From positions 1-7,789 of the forward strand of contig CAZHDI010000128.1 of assembly GCA_964531285.1 (NCBI GenBank): a DNA stretch of 7,789 nucleotides, given 5' to 3'. Origin of the DNA: CAZHDI01 sp964531285. Lineage in GTDB: Bacteria; Pseudomonadota; Alphaproteobacteria; JAJFIK01. The notes under the pieces were generated by a model. It ran no database searches. It was given only the letters and a program-made list of their open reading frames with translations, and had not been told where the DNA came from. Shown here one piece after another: positions 1-5,350 of this stretch. Both the position numbers and the translations under genes were made by a program. The first letter of the stretch is position 1. Each line of letters begins with the position of its first letter.

Positions 1-882
1 GATGAAATCATCCTCACCGAGATGGAGCACCACTCCAATATCGTGCCCTGGCATTTCCACCGGGAACGGGCCGGTGCGGTGATCAAATGGGCACCGGTCG
101 ACGACGAGGGCCACTTCCTCTTCGACGAGTTCGTCAAGCTGATCACGCCGCGCACGAAGATGATCGCGGTCACGCATATGTCGAACGTGCTGGGCACGGT
201 CATGCCGATCAAGGAGATCGTCCGGGTCGCCCATGAGCATGGCATTGCGGTGCTGGTGGACGGCACCCAGGGAGCTGTGCATCTTCAGGCCGACATGCAG
301 GACATGGGGTGCGATTTTTATGTCTGTACCGGGCATAAGCTCTACGGGCCGTCCGGGATCGGCATTCTCTACGGCAAGGCCGACCGGCTGGCGGCCATGC
401 GCCCCTATCGCGGCGGCGGCGAAATGATCCGTGAGGTGCACAAGGACACCGTGACCTATGGCGAGGCGCCCATGCGCTTCGAGGCCGGGACGCCTCAGAT
501 CGTCGAGGCCGCGGGTCTGAAGGCGGCCATCGATTATATCGAGGGCGTCGGCCGGGACGCGATCCATGCCCATGAGCATGATCTGCTGACCTATGCCACC
601 GAGCGCCTCGATGCCCTGGGCTATATCCGGATCCTGGGCCGCGCGGCGGGCAAGGGCGCGATCATTGCCTTTACGATGGACGGCGCCCATGCCCATGATG
701 TCGCGACGATCATCGACCGGTCGGGTGTGGCGGTGCGCGCCGGGCATCACTGCTGCCAGCCGCTGATGGAGCGCTTCGGGATGGCGGCGACCGCCCGGGC
801 GAGTTTCGGCCTTTACAACACGCGCGGCGACGTGGATGCCTTTGTTGGCGCGCTGGAGAAAGCCCGCGCCATGTTGGCGTGA
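1..882 (+). CDS. sufS: Cysteine desulfurase SufS (5' partial)
   Basis: PLP-dependent enzyme that takes sulfur from L-cysteine as a protein persulfide and supplies it to SUF Fe-S cluster assembly in the cytoplasm. The reading frame is open from base 1, so the gene begins outside the window. 293 residues are visible; the family is about 400-415 long, so roughly 110-120 N-terminal residues are missing. In fragment numbering, the EHHSNIVPW motif is at 9-17, the cofactor Asp87 and Gln90 lie in VDGTQ, and the Schiff-base Lys113 is in TGHKLYGPSG. The persulfide Cys251 is in RAGHHCCQP, followed by ASFGLYNT near the end. The RxGHHC loop marks the SufS (group II) type rather than IscS. An unusual feature is a second Cys directly after the catalytic one. 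The next gene starts within about 10 bases of the stop, implying one operon; sufBCD would be expected upstream (inference). ATG22 is an internal Met, not the start. Confidence 0.95.
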   Translation, partial: DEIILTEMEHHSNIVPWHFHRERAGAVIKWAPVDDEGHFLFDEFVKLITPRTKMIAVTHMSNVLGTVMPIKEIVRVAHEHGIAVLVDGTQGAVHLQADMQDMGCDFYVCTGHKLYGPSGIGILYGKADRLAAMRPYRGGGEMIREVHKDTVTYGEAPMRFEAGTPQIVEAAGLKAAIDYIEGVGRDAIHAHEHDLLTYATERLDALGYIRILGRAAGKGAIIAFTMDGAHAHDVATIIDRSGVAVRAGHHCCQPLMERFGMAATARASFGLYNTRGDVDAFVGALEKARAMLA

Positions 883-891
883 GGCGTGGAG

Positions 892-1248
892 ATGATCGCA
901 ATGGAGAGCAATGGGGCGGCCATGGCTTTGGACCAGCAAGTGATCGACCGGCTGACCGACGATCTGATCGAGCAGATCAAGACCGTCTATGACCCGGAGA
1001 TCCCGGTTGATATCTATGAGTTGGGACTCATCTATCGGATTGATGTCAGCGATGACATGGAGATCGAGATCGACATGACGCTGACCGCGCCGGGCTGTCC
1101 GGTGGCGGGCGAAATGCCGGGCTGGGTCCAGGAAGCGGCGGCCCGGGTCGAGGGTGTGAAGTCCGTGAAGGTCAATTTGACCTTCGATCCGCCCTGGGAC
1201 CCGTCACGCATGTCCGAAGAAGCCAAGCTGTCGCTCAACATGCTTTAA
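892..1248 (+). CDS. sufT: SUF-associated DUF59/MIP18 family protein (SufT-like)
   Basis: Small cytoplasmic protein of the DUF59 (MIP18/SufT) family, which acts in maturation of Fe-S proteins, often as a factor helping clusters reach target proteins. With the ATG at 892 it has 118 residues, close to the family's usual length. Visible hallmarks are DPEIPVDIYELGLIY at 34-48, TLTAPGCPVAGEMP at 63-76 with the conserved Cys69, and LTFDPPW followed by RMSEEAKLSLNM at the C-terminus. That last motif is typical of the SUF-operon subfamily in alphaproteobacteria. The start is ambiguous. ATG892 has GAGG 7 bases upstream (overlapping the sufS stop) and ATG901 has GGAG 9 bases upstream; GTG886 has no well-spaced ribosome site. 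The first 12 residues are not conserved, so either ATG is possible. Its position between sufS and sufA supports the assignment; the exact biochemical role is inferred from family. Confidence 0.9.
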   Translation: MIAMESNGAAMALDQQVIDRLTDDLIEQIKTVYDPEIPVDIYELGLIYRIDVSDDMEIEIDMTLTAPGCPVAGEMPGWVQEAAARVEGVKSVKVNLTFDPPWDPSRMSEEAKLSLNML

Positions 1249-1258
1249 GGAGGCCGCG

Positions 1259-1638
1259 ATGACCGAGACCCGCAAACGCCGTCCGCGTCCCCAGGTCCTT
1301 ACCCTGACGGATGCGGCCGCCGACCGCATCAAGACCGTCATCGCCGGGTCGGACGCAGGGATTGTCGGTGTGCGCGTCGGCGTGAAGAACGGCGGCTGCG
1401 CGGGCATGGAATACACGCTCGATTACGCTACCGGCCCGGACCTTTTGGACGAGGTTGTCGAGGACAAGGGTGTCACGGTGTTCGTGGACTCCAAAGCGGT
1501 GTTGTTCCTGATCGGGACCACCATGGATTTCCAGGTGGACAAGTTCTCTGCCCAATTCGTGTTCAACAATCCGAACCAGACGGATGCCTGCGGCTGCGGC
1601 GAGTCCGTCACCCTCAAGCCTTACGAAGACGTCGAGGC
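1259..1638 (+). CDS. sufA: A-type Fe-S carrier SufA/HesB family (3' end in gap)
   Basis: A-type iron-sulfur carrier/scaffold that binds a cluster through three cysteines and passes it to apo-proteins. The ATG at 1259 follows the sufT-like stop by 10 bases and has a strong AGGAGG 5-6 bases upstream, so translation from one operon mRNA is likely. The visible 126 residues hold the whole HesB/IscA fold. LTLTDAAADRIK is at 14-25, Cys47 is in KNGGCAGMEYTL, Cys111 and Cys113 are in DACGCGESV, and the FNNPNQ turn at 102-107 precedes them. Most family members stop soon after CGCGES; here at least 11 further residues (through PYEDVE and an Ala codon) are seen before the N run. The true stop is not visible. 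A TGA at 1739-1741 is in frame only if the 100 N are taken literally, which should not be trusted. A basic N-terminus (RKRRPRP, 5-11) is also present. sufA is preferred over iscA or erpA because of the operon. Confidence 0.92.
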
Positions 1639-1738
1639 NNNNNNNNNNNNNNNNNNNNNNNNNNNNNNNNNNNNNNNNNNNNNNNNNNNNNNNNNNNNNN
1701 NNNNNNNNNNNNNNNNNNNNNNNNNNNNNNNNNNNNNN
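1639..1738. other. Assembly gap (100 N)
   Basis: A run of exactly 100 N, the conventional filler for a scaffold gap of unknown length. It hides the end of sufA, whatever lies between it and the TfoX-domain gene, and any promoter or ribosome site of the latter. Statements on spacing or co-transcription across this point cannot be supported. Confidence 0.98.
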
Positions 1739-1744
1739 TGAGCC

Positions 1745-2152
1745 ATGGCGGTGAGCACCGCGTTCAAGGCCTTCGTGCAGGAGCTGTTCGAGCCGCTCGG
1801 CACCGTGACCGTGCGCGCCATGTTCGGCGGCGCGGGGATCTACGCGCCTCTGCCCGACGGCCCGGTGATGTTTGGCCTCATTGCCGATGAGGTCATTTAT
1901 CTCAAAGCCGACGATGGGAACCGCGGGGCCTTCGAAGCCGCCGGCTGCGAGCCCTTCGTTTATGAAGGCAAGGACGGGCGCGCCATGGCGATGTCCTACT
2001 ACCGGCTGCCCGAAGACGCCTTCGACGATCCGGATGTCCTGAAGGATTGGGCCCGCAGCGGTCTGGACGCGGCGCTGCGTTCGGGCACAAAGGCGCGCAA
2101 ACGCAAACCGTCGACGAAGACGGCGGCACGTAAGCCAACCGGTAAATCTTAG
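1745..2152 (+). CDS. TfoX N-terminal-domain protein
   Basis: A 135-residue protein of the TfoX/Sxy N-terminal-domain family. The signature runs from about residue 7 to 112: VRAMFGGAGIY (23-33), FGLIADEVIYLKAD (43-56), EPFVYEG (69-75), AMSYYRLPEDAFDDPDVL (82-99) and an Ala-rich final helix. Gammaproteobacterial TfoX/Sxy are competence regulators with an additional C-terminal domain. This protein lacks that domain, so a competence role should not be assumed; single-domain versions are widespread in alphaproteobacteria and poorly characterised. After the domain, residues 113-135 form a Lys/Arg/Thr/Ser-rich tail with nine K or R, resembling nucleic-acid-binding or histone-like tails (inference). 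The family-typical N-terminus is intact from ATG1745, but its ribosome site would lie in the gap. The stop overlaps the convergent VOC gene stop by 4 bases. Whether it belongs to the suf transcript cannot be told. Confidence 0.88.
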   Translation: MAVSTAFKAFVQELFEPLGTVTVRAMFGGAGIYAPLPDGPVMFGLIADEVIYLKADDGNRGAFEAAGCEPFVYEGKDGRAMAMSYYRLPEDAFDDPDVLKDWARSGLDAALRSGTKARKRKPSTKTAARKPTGKS

Positions 2153-2571
2153 CCGGCCGCATACGGATTATAATCGCCGAAGCTCCACAAATGGCCCTCC
2201 AGATCGCGGGCCGCATAATTGTGCCCGCCATAGTTCTGGGCTTCCAGCGGCATGACGATCTCGGCGCCCGCGGATTGAGCTTTCGCGAAATGGCCCTTGA
2301 TGTCCTCGACGATCACATAGGCGCATTGGGTGTCCGGATGATCCGCCGTCGGCTGACCGATGAGCTTGCCGAATGCATCGTCCCGGGCCGAGCCGACCAT
2401 GATCATGCCGTCGCCAAGCGTCAATTGGGCATGGACGATGCCGCCCGCGCCGTCATCGACGACCATGTGACGGTCGAACCCGAATGTGTCGCATAGCCAG
2501 TCGATGGCCTTGGGCGCATCACGATAGCGCAGGGTCGGGATGATCGCGGTGCGGGGGGCGTCCGTGGTCAT
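2149..2571 (-). CDS. VOC superfamily (glyoxalase/PhnB-like) protein
   Basis: A 140-residue protein with the vicinal-oxygen-chelate fold (glyoxalase / bleomycin-resistance / PhnB-like group). Two paired beta-alpha-beta halves can be followed. The first is IIPTLRYRDAPKAIDWLCDTFGF (10-32) then VHAQLTLGDGMIMVG (46-60); the second is AYVIVEDIKGHFAKAQSAGAEIVMP (84-108) then NYAARDLEGHLWSFGDYNPY (118-137). The closing DxEGHLWSFG motif is characteristic of the family. His47 and Glu125 sit where metal ligands are usually found, but a metal and substrate cannot be assigned. Glyoxalase I activity is not implied; many relatives are uncharacterised. The start is supported by GGGAGG 5 bases upstream. It is the last of four co-directional minus-strand genes, 68 bases after the TPR-like gene, and runs head-on into the TfoX-domain gene with a 4-base overlap. 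No terminator is seen beyond it. Confidence 0.88.
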   Translation of the reverse strand: MTTDAPRTAIIPTLRYRDAPKAIDWLCDTFGFDRHMVVDDGAGGIVHAQLTLGDGMIMVGSARDDAFGKLIGQPTADHPDTQCAYVIVEDIKGHFAKAQSAGAEIVMPLEAQNYGGHNYAARDLEGHLWSFGDYNPYAAG

Positions 2572-2601
2572 TGTGGCCTCCCTTGGAGAAACGGACCGGA
2601 T

Positions 2602-2653
2602 CAGGCTGGGCGCTTAGGCTGGGCGCTCAGCCCTCGCGCTCAGCCTGGGCGCG
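2602..2653. repeat. Four degenerate 13-bp tandem repeats
   Basis: Consecutive units at 2602-2614, 2615-2627, 2628-2640 and 2641-2653, based on CAGGCTGGGCGCT. Relative to unit 1, unit 2 differs at 1 position, unit 4 at 2 and unit 3 at 4. The last unit lies mostly inside the minus-strand TPR-like gene and the unit 3/4 boundary forms its TGA stop (2640-2642). The other boundaries also read as minus-strand stops (2627-2629 TGA, 2614-2616 TAA). Confidence 0.85.
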
Positions 2654-3362
2654 TGCCGTCCGGATCCTGCGGGCCGCCATTGGCCGGCGGCATGCCTTCA
2701 TCGGTCGCGGTCGGCTTGTCGACCACCTCGGTCCGGGCATCGTCGATGATGTCGCGCAAGGACGGTTCCTCGGCCTGCGGATCGTCATCGGGCCGGATGC
2801 CAAGCGCGCGATACATGTCGAGGGACCGCTGGGCGTGGGACAGGGCGCGCTCCAGCTTGTTCTGCTCGTAATAAAGCAGGCTCAGATGCCGGCCATAGAC
2901 CGCGATCCCTTCGCGGATTGCCATGGCCTCGAAGAGATCCAGCGCCTTGAGGAGCATGCGCTCGGCCTGGGCCTCGTCGCCGCGCTGGAGATAAAGCACG
3001 CCCAGCGCGCCATAATGGCAGGCGACGCCCTCCTTATCGAGGCGCCGTCCGAAGACCCGCAGCGCCTCGCTCAGGATCGCGGTGGCATCGAGTTGGCCCA
3101 TCCGCTCCCAGCGGCGGCGCGGGAAGCTGCCGGTGTAATCGGACAACTGCTGACTGTGCTGACGGCTTTGGGTCCGGGATTGCCAGACATTGAGCACCAG
3201 CACCGCCAACAGAATGCCGAGGATGGTCAGGACGGTGCCCGGATGCTCCGCGATGAAGGCAAGGACCTGCCGGACGATCCACGGCATATCGACCGCCCCG
3301 AGCGCATCCTCAAGGCGGTCCTGGGTCTGGGCCACCATGCCCGCCAGTCCGTGTATCGCCAT
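2640..3362 (-). CDS. Membrane-anchored TPR-like protein
   Basis: Predicted 240-residue protein of unknown function. Visible parts are a mixed N-terminus (1-42), one hydrophobic segment at about 43-60 (VLTILGILLAVLVLNVW), and a basic/Gln-rich stretch (61-88, including RTQSRQ and PRRRWER). Two TPR-like helical hairpins follow at about 113-147 (YGALGVLYLQRGDEAQAERMLLKALDLFE) and 150-188 (YGRHLSLLYYEQNKLERALSHAQRSLDMY). The tail (190-240) is acidic and Pro-rich. The positive charges just after the membrane segment suggest the TPR part faces the cytoplasm (inference). The frame stays open further upstream to 3527, but that part lies inside the preceding isomerase gene. The ATG at 3362 has a GGGGGGA ribosome site 7 bases away, so that start was chosen. 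Such proteins usually hold partners together; no catalytic motif is seen. It sits between an isomerase gene and a VOC gene in one direction, probably co-transcribed. Confidence 0.75.
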   Translation of the reverse strand: MAIHGLAGMVAQTQDRLEDALGAVDMPWIVRQVLAFIAEHPGTVLTILGILLAVLVLNVWQSRTQSRQHSQQLSDYTGSFPRRRWERMGQLDATAILSEALRVFGRRLDKEGVACHYGALGVLYLQRGDEAQAERMLLKALDLFEAMAIREGIAVYGRHLSLLYYEQNKLERALSHAQRSLDMYRALGIRPDDDPQAEEPSLRDIIDDARTEVVDKPTATDEGMPPANGGPQDPDGTRPG

Positions 3363-3369
3363 GCCGTGG

Positions 3370-3376
3370 TCCCCCC
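3370..3376 (-). promoter_or_regulatory. Ribosome binding site of the TPR-like gene
   Basis: Reads GGGGGGA on the minus strand, 7 bases before the ATG at 3362. It decides between this start and the longer open frame that would overlap the upstream isomerase gene. Confidence 0.6.
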
Positions 3377-3436
3377 GTGACCCAAATCCTGCGGCCGCTC
3401 GTTCCCGGATCGGCCGGTTTCCCCTCCAGCCAGCCT

Positions 3437-4231
3437 TTACTTGCCGGTGAACCGCGCCGGCCGTTTCTCGACAAAGGCCTGAACGCCTTCCTTGAAGTCT
3501 TCCGTGTAGCCGGCTTCGCGCTGGCACATCCGCTCCACATGGAGCTGTTCTTCATAGGTGTTGTCCAGGCTCTCCCGGAACGCGTGACGGATCAGCCCCA
3601 GCGCGACGGTCGGCCCGGATGCCAACTCCTTGGCCAGCGTCATGGCTTCGTCCATCAGCGTGTCGTCGTCACACAGCCGGGTAACCATACCCCATTCATA
3701 GGCCTTTTCGGCCGGTAGCTTCTCGCCCAGCATAGCAAGCTCCATCGCCCTGCGCATGCCCACAAGGCGCGGCAGCAAATAGGTCGAGCCGCCATCGGGA
3801 ATGAGGCCGATCCGCCGGAACGCCTGGAGGAAATAGGCGCTGCGGGCCGCGAGCACGATATCGCCCATGAGCGCGAAACTCATGCCGACCCCGGCCGCCG
3901 GGCCGTTCACCGCCGTAATGAACGGCATTTTGATCGCCCGCAGTTTCATGAGGAACGGGTGGTAGAACTTCTCGAGGGCCTCGCCGGCGTCACGCCGTCC
4001 GGTGGACCGGTCCACGCTGGAATCGGTCAGATTGGCGCCCGCGCAAAAGCCGCGCCCGGCGCCGGTCATCACCAGGCAGCGCGCGCCATGGGCCGGATCC
4101 GCGATCTCGTCGATCACCTCACCCAGCTCCCGGAGCATGGTCATCGACACCGCATTGAGCGCCTCGGGATGGTTCAGCGTCAGGAGCGCGATATTGTCTT
4201 TAATGTCCAGTTTCAGGCGTTCATAGGCCAT
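3437..4231 (-). CDS. Enoyl-CoA isomerase/hydratase family protein, PaaG type
   Basis: A 264-residue crotonase-superfamily protein acting on acyl-CoA thioesters. Motifs seen are NHPEALNAV (20-28), the oxyanion-hole loop GFCAGANL (61-68), the second oxyanion segment NGPAAGVGMSFAL (109-121), and FRRIGLIPDGGSTYLLPRLVG (138-158). The C-terminal signature EGVQAFVEKRPARFTGK is complete. By motif alignment with mitochondrial enoyl-CoA hydratase, the two catalytic glutamates are replaced (Ser118 and Phe138). Asp146 in LIPD matches the catalytic Asp of PaaG-type isomerases (1,2-epoxyphenylacetyl-CoA isomerase / delta3,delta2-enoyl-CoA isomerase). A simple hydratase role is therefore unlikely; the true substrate, aromatic or fatty acyl, is open. 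AGGAGG 8 bases upstream supports the ATG at 4231. It lies 47 bases after a paralogue of the same type and 74 bases before the TPR-like gene, suggesting an operon. Confidence 0.88.
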   Translation of the reverse strand: MAYERLKLDIKDNIALLTLNHPEALNAVSMTMLRELGEVIDEIADPAHGARCLVMTGAGRGFCAGANLTDSSVDRSTGRRDAGEALEKFYHPFLMKLRAIKMPFITAVNGPAAGVGMSFALMGDIVLAARSAYFLQAFRRIGLIPDGGSTYLLPRLVGMRRAMELAMLGEKLPAEKAYEWGMVTRLCDDDTLMDEAMTLAKELASGPTVALGLIRHAFRESLDNTYEEQLHVERMCQREAGYTEDFKEGVQAFVEKRPARFTGK

Positions 4232-4278
4232 GATGAGTTCCTCCTTAGGCAGATTGTCGGTACGGGGACAGGGGTCCT

Positions 4279-5079
4279 TTAGTCTCCGGTGAAATGGGGT
4301 GGGCGCTTTTGCAAAAAGGCGGTCACGCCTTCGATGAAGTCGGGCGTATCGCCAAGCCGGCCCTGCACATCGCGTTCAAGGTCCAGTTGCTCCTCGAAGG
4401 TCGCCTGCCAGCTTTCGTCCAGCACGTCCTTGAGGGCCGCAAGCGCATGGGGCGCGCCTTTGGTCAGCCGTCCGGCGATTTCCTCGATCGTGGTCTCCAG
4501 GGCGTCATCGGGAACGCATTTCCAGATGAGCCCCCAACGCTCGGCCGTCTCCGCGTTCAATCGGTCGCCGAGCATGGTCAGCGCGCGGGTGCGGGCATGG
4601 CCGATCAGGCGGGGCAGCATCCAGGTGCAGCCCACATCCGGAATGAGACCGAGCTGCCGGGTGAACACCTGAATGAACGTGGCCGAGCGCGCGGCCACCA
4701 CGATGTCCGCGGCCAGCGCGACCCCGACACCGCCGCCGGCGGCGACGCCGTTCACCGCGGCGATCACCGGCTTGGGGCAGCCCATGATCTCGCGCGCCAT
4801 CGGGTTGAAGGCGTTGTCCAGCGACCACGCGACCCCTTCGCCGGGCGACAGGCCGTCGGGCGCGCCGGTCCCGGAGGCCAGATCCGCGCCGGCGGAAAAG
4901 GCGCGCCCGCTCCCCGTCATCACGATGACCCGTACCGCATCAGTGTCGATGGCGTCGGCGAACGCGGCCCGCGTGTCCGCGATCATTTGCGGATTGAACG
5001 CATTCATCGCCTCGGGGCGATTGAAGGTGAGGCGGGCGACCCGGTCGGTGACGGTATAGGTCACGGTGGCGAAGGACAT
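4279..5079 (-). CDS. Enoyl-CoA isomerase/hydratase family protein, PaaG type (paralogue)
   Basis: A 266-residue crotonase-superfamily protein, first gene of the minus-strand group. Motifs: FNRPEAMNAF (19-28), oxyanion-hole loop AFSAGADL (60-67), NGVAAGGGVGVALAADIV (110-127), TRQLGLIPDVGCTWMLPRLIG (140-160), and the terminal EGVTAFLQKRPPHFTGD. The hydratase glutamate positions correspond to Gly119 and Phe139. Asp148 in LIPD is the PaaG-type isomerase acid/base residue, so isomerase is more likely than hydratase. It aligns end to end with the next gene, including the closing KRPxxFTG, but differs in the active-site loop (DVGCTWML versus DGGSTYLL) and has one extra residue before LGLIPD. This suggests an old duplication with separate substrates (inference). 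GGAG 6 bases upstream supports the ATG at 5079. Its promoter must lie in the 271-bp region shared with the divergent aldehyde dehydrogenase gene. Confidence 0.88.
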   Translation of the reverse strand: MSFATVTYTVTDRVARLTFNRPEAMNAFNPQMIADTRAAFADAIDTDAVRVIVMTGSGRAFSAGADLASGTGAPDGLSPGEGVAWSLDNAFNPMAREIMGCPKPVIAAVNGVAAGGGVGVALAADIVVAARSATFIQVFTRQLGLIPDVGCTWMLPRLIGHARTRALTMLGDRLNAETAERWGLIWKCVPDDALETTIEEIAGRLTKGAPHALAALKDVLDESWQATFEEQLDLERDVQGRLGDTPDFIEGVTAFLQKRPPHFTGD

Positions 5080-5350
5080 GCGGCGCTCCGGCGGTCATCG
5101 GCTGTCTGGTTTCGGCACACAGCATAGAGCGCGGGCCGGTCCAACAGAAGTCCGCATGGCCGTAAGCCCGCTCGCGCGGGGGTTGACGTAGCGGCGCGGC
5201 ATGCGCCCGTTGGGCCGCCATACGGTCCCGATGGCAAGCGGTTCACCAATGTGTACACTTCTGTCGTGATAACCGGCGGGGGCCCGCGCTGCCATGCGCA
5301 CGGGCCGGCCCGCAAGCACTATCAGTCACGGTCAGCAGGAGGGACACGCG
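5080..5350. promoter_or_regulatory. Divergent intergenic region (isomerases / aldehyde dehydrogenase)
   Basis: 271 bases with no convincing gene, lying between two genes that read away from each other, so it should carry both promoters. Seen: a TTGACG hexamer at 5183-5188 (+) without a good -10 at normal spacing; a small hairpin at 5167-5180 (CCCGC/GCGGG); a perfect 8-bp palindrome GTGTACAC at 5251-5258; a TGATAA at 5267-5272; and a GC-rich hairpin at 5281-5306 followed by the 12-bp palindrome CGGGCCGGCCCG (5301-5312). None of these fixes a promoter with confidence; a shared operator is possible. Confidence 0.4.
5337..5343 (+). promoter_or_regulatory. Ribosome binding site deciding a GTG start
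   Basis: AGGAGGG, 7 bases before the GTG at 5351. It is a near-perfect Shine-Dalgarno sequence and argues for this GTG over the in-frame ATG at 5294, which has no comparable site and lies inside a GC-rich hairpin. Confidence 0.8.

Noticed and set aside
1739..1741. TGA in frame with sufA across the N run
   Set aside because: The frame depends on the gap being exactly 100 bases, which is a placeholder length.
2571..3380. A 269-residue plus-strand open frame opposite the TPR-like gene
   Set aside because: Composition typical of an antisense shadow, no recognisable motif, and the minus-strand frame has a ribosome site, a membrane segment and TPR-like repeats.
3363..3527. A 55-residue N-terminal extension of the TPR-like protein
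   Set aside because: It lies partly within the upstream isomerase gene in another frame, is Arg/Gly-rich without motifs, and the ATG at 3362 has its own ribosome site.
4294..5127. A 277-residue plus-strand open frame opposite the first isomerase gene
   Set aside because: Antisense to a clear crotonase-family gene and lacks any motif.
5183..5211. A sigma-70-type promoter with TTGACG as -35
   Set aside because: At 16-18 base spacing only GC-rich hexamers such as CCCGTT are found, so no -10 supports it.
5294..5350. A 19-residue longer start (ATG5294) for the aldehyde dehydrogenase
   Set aside because: No ribosome site; the GTG at 5351 has AGGAGGG 7 bases upstream, and the added residues do not look like ALDH sequence.
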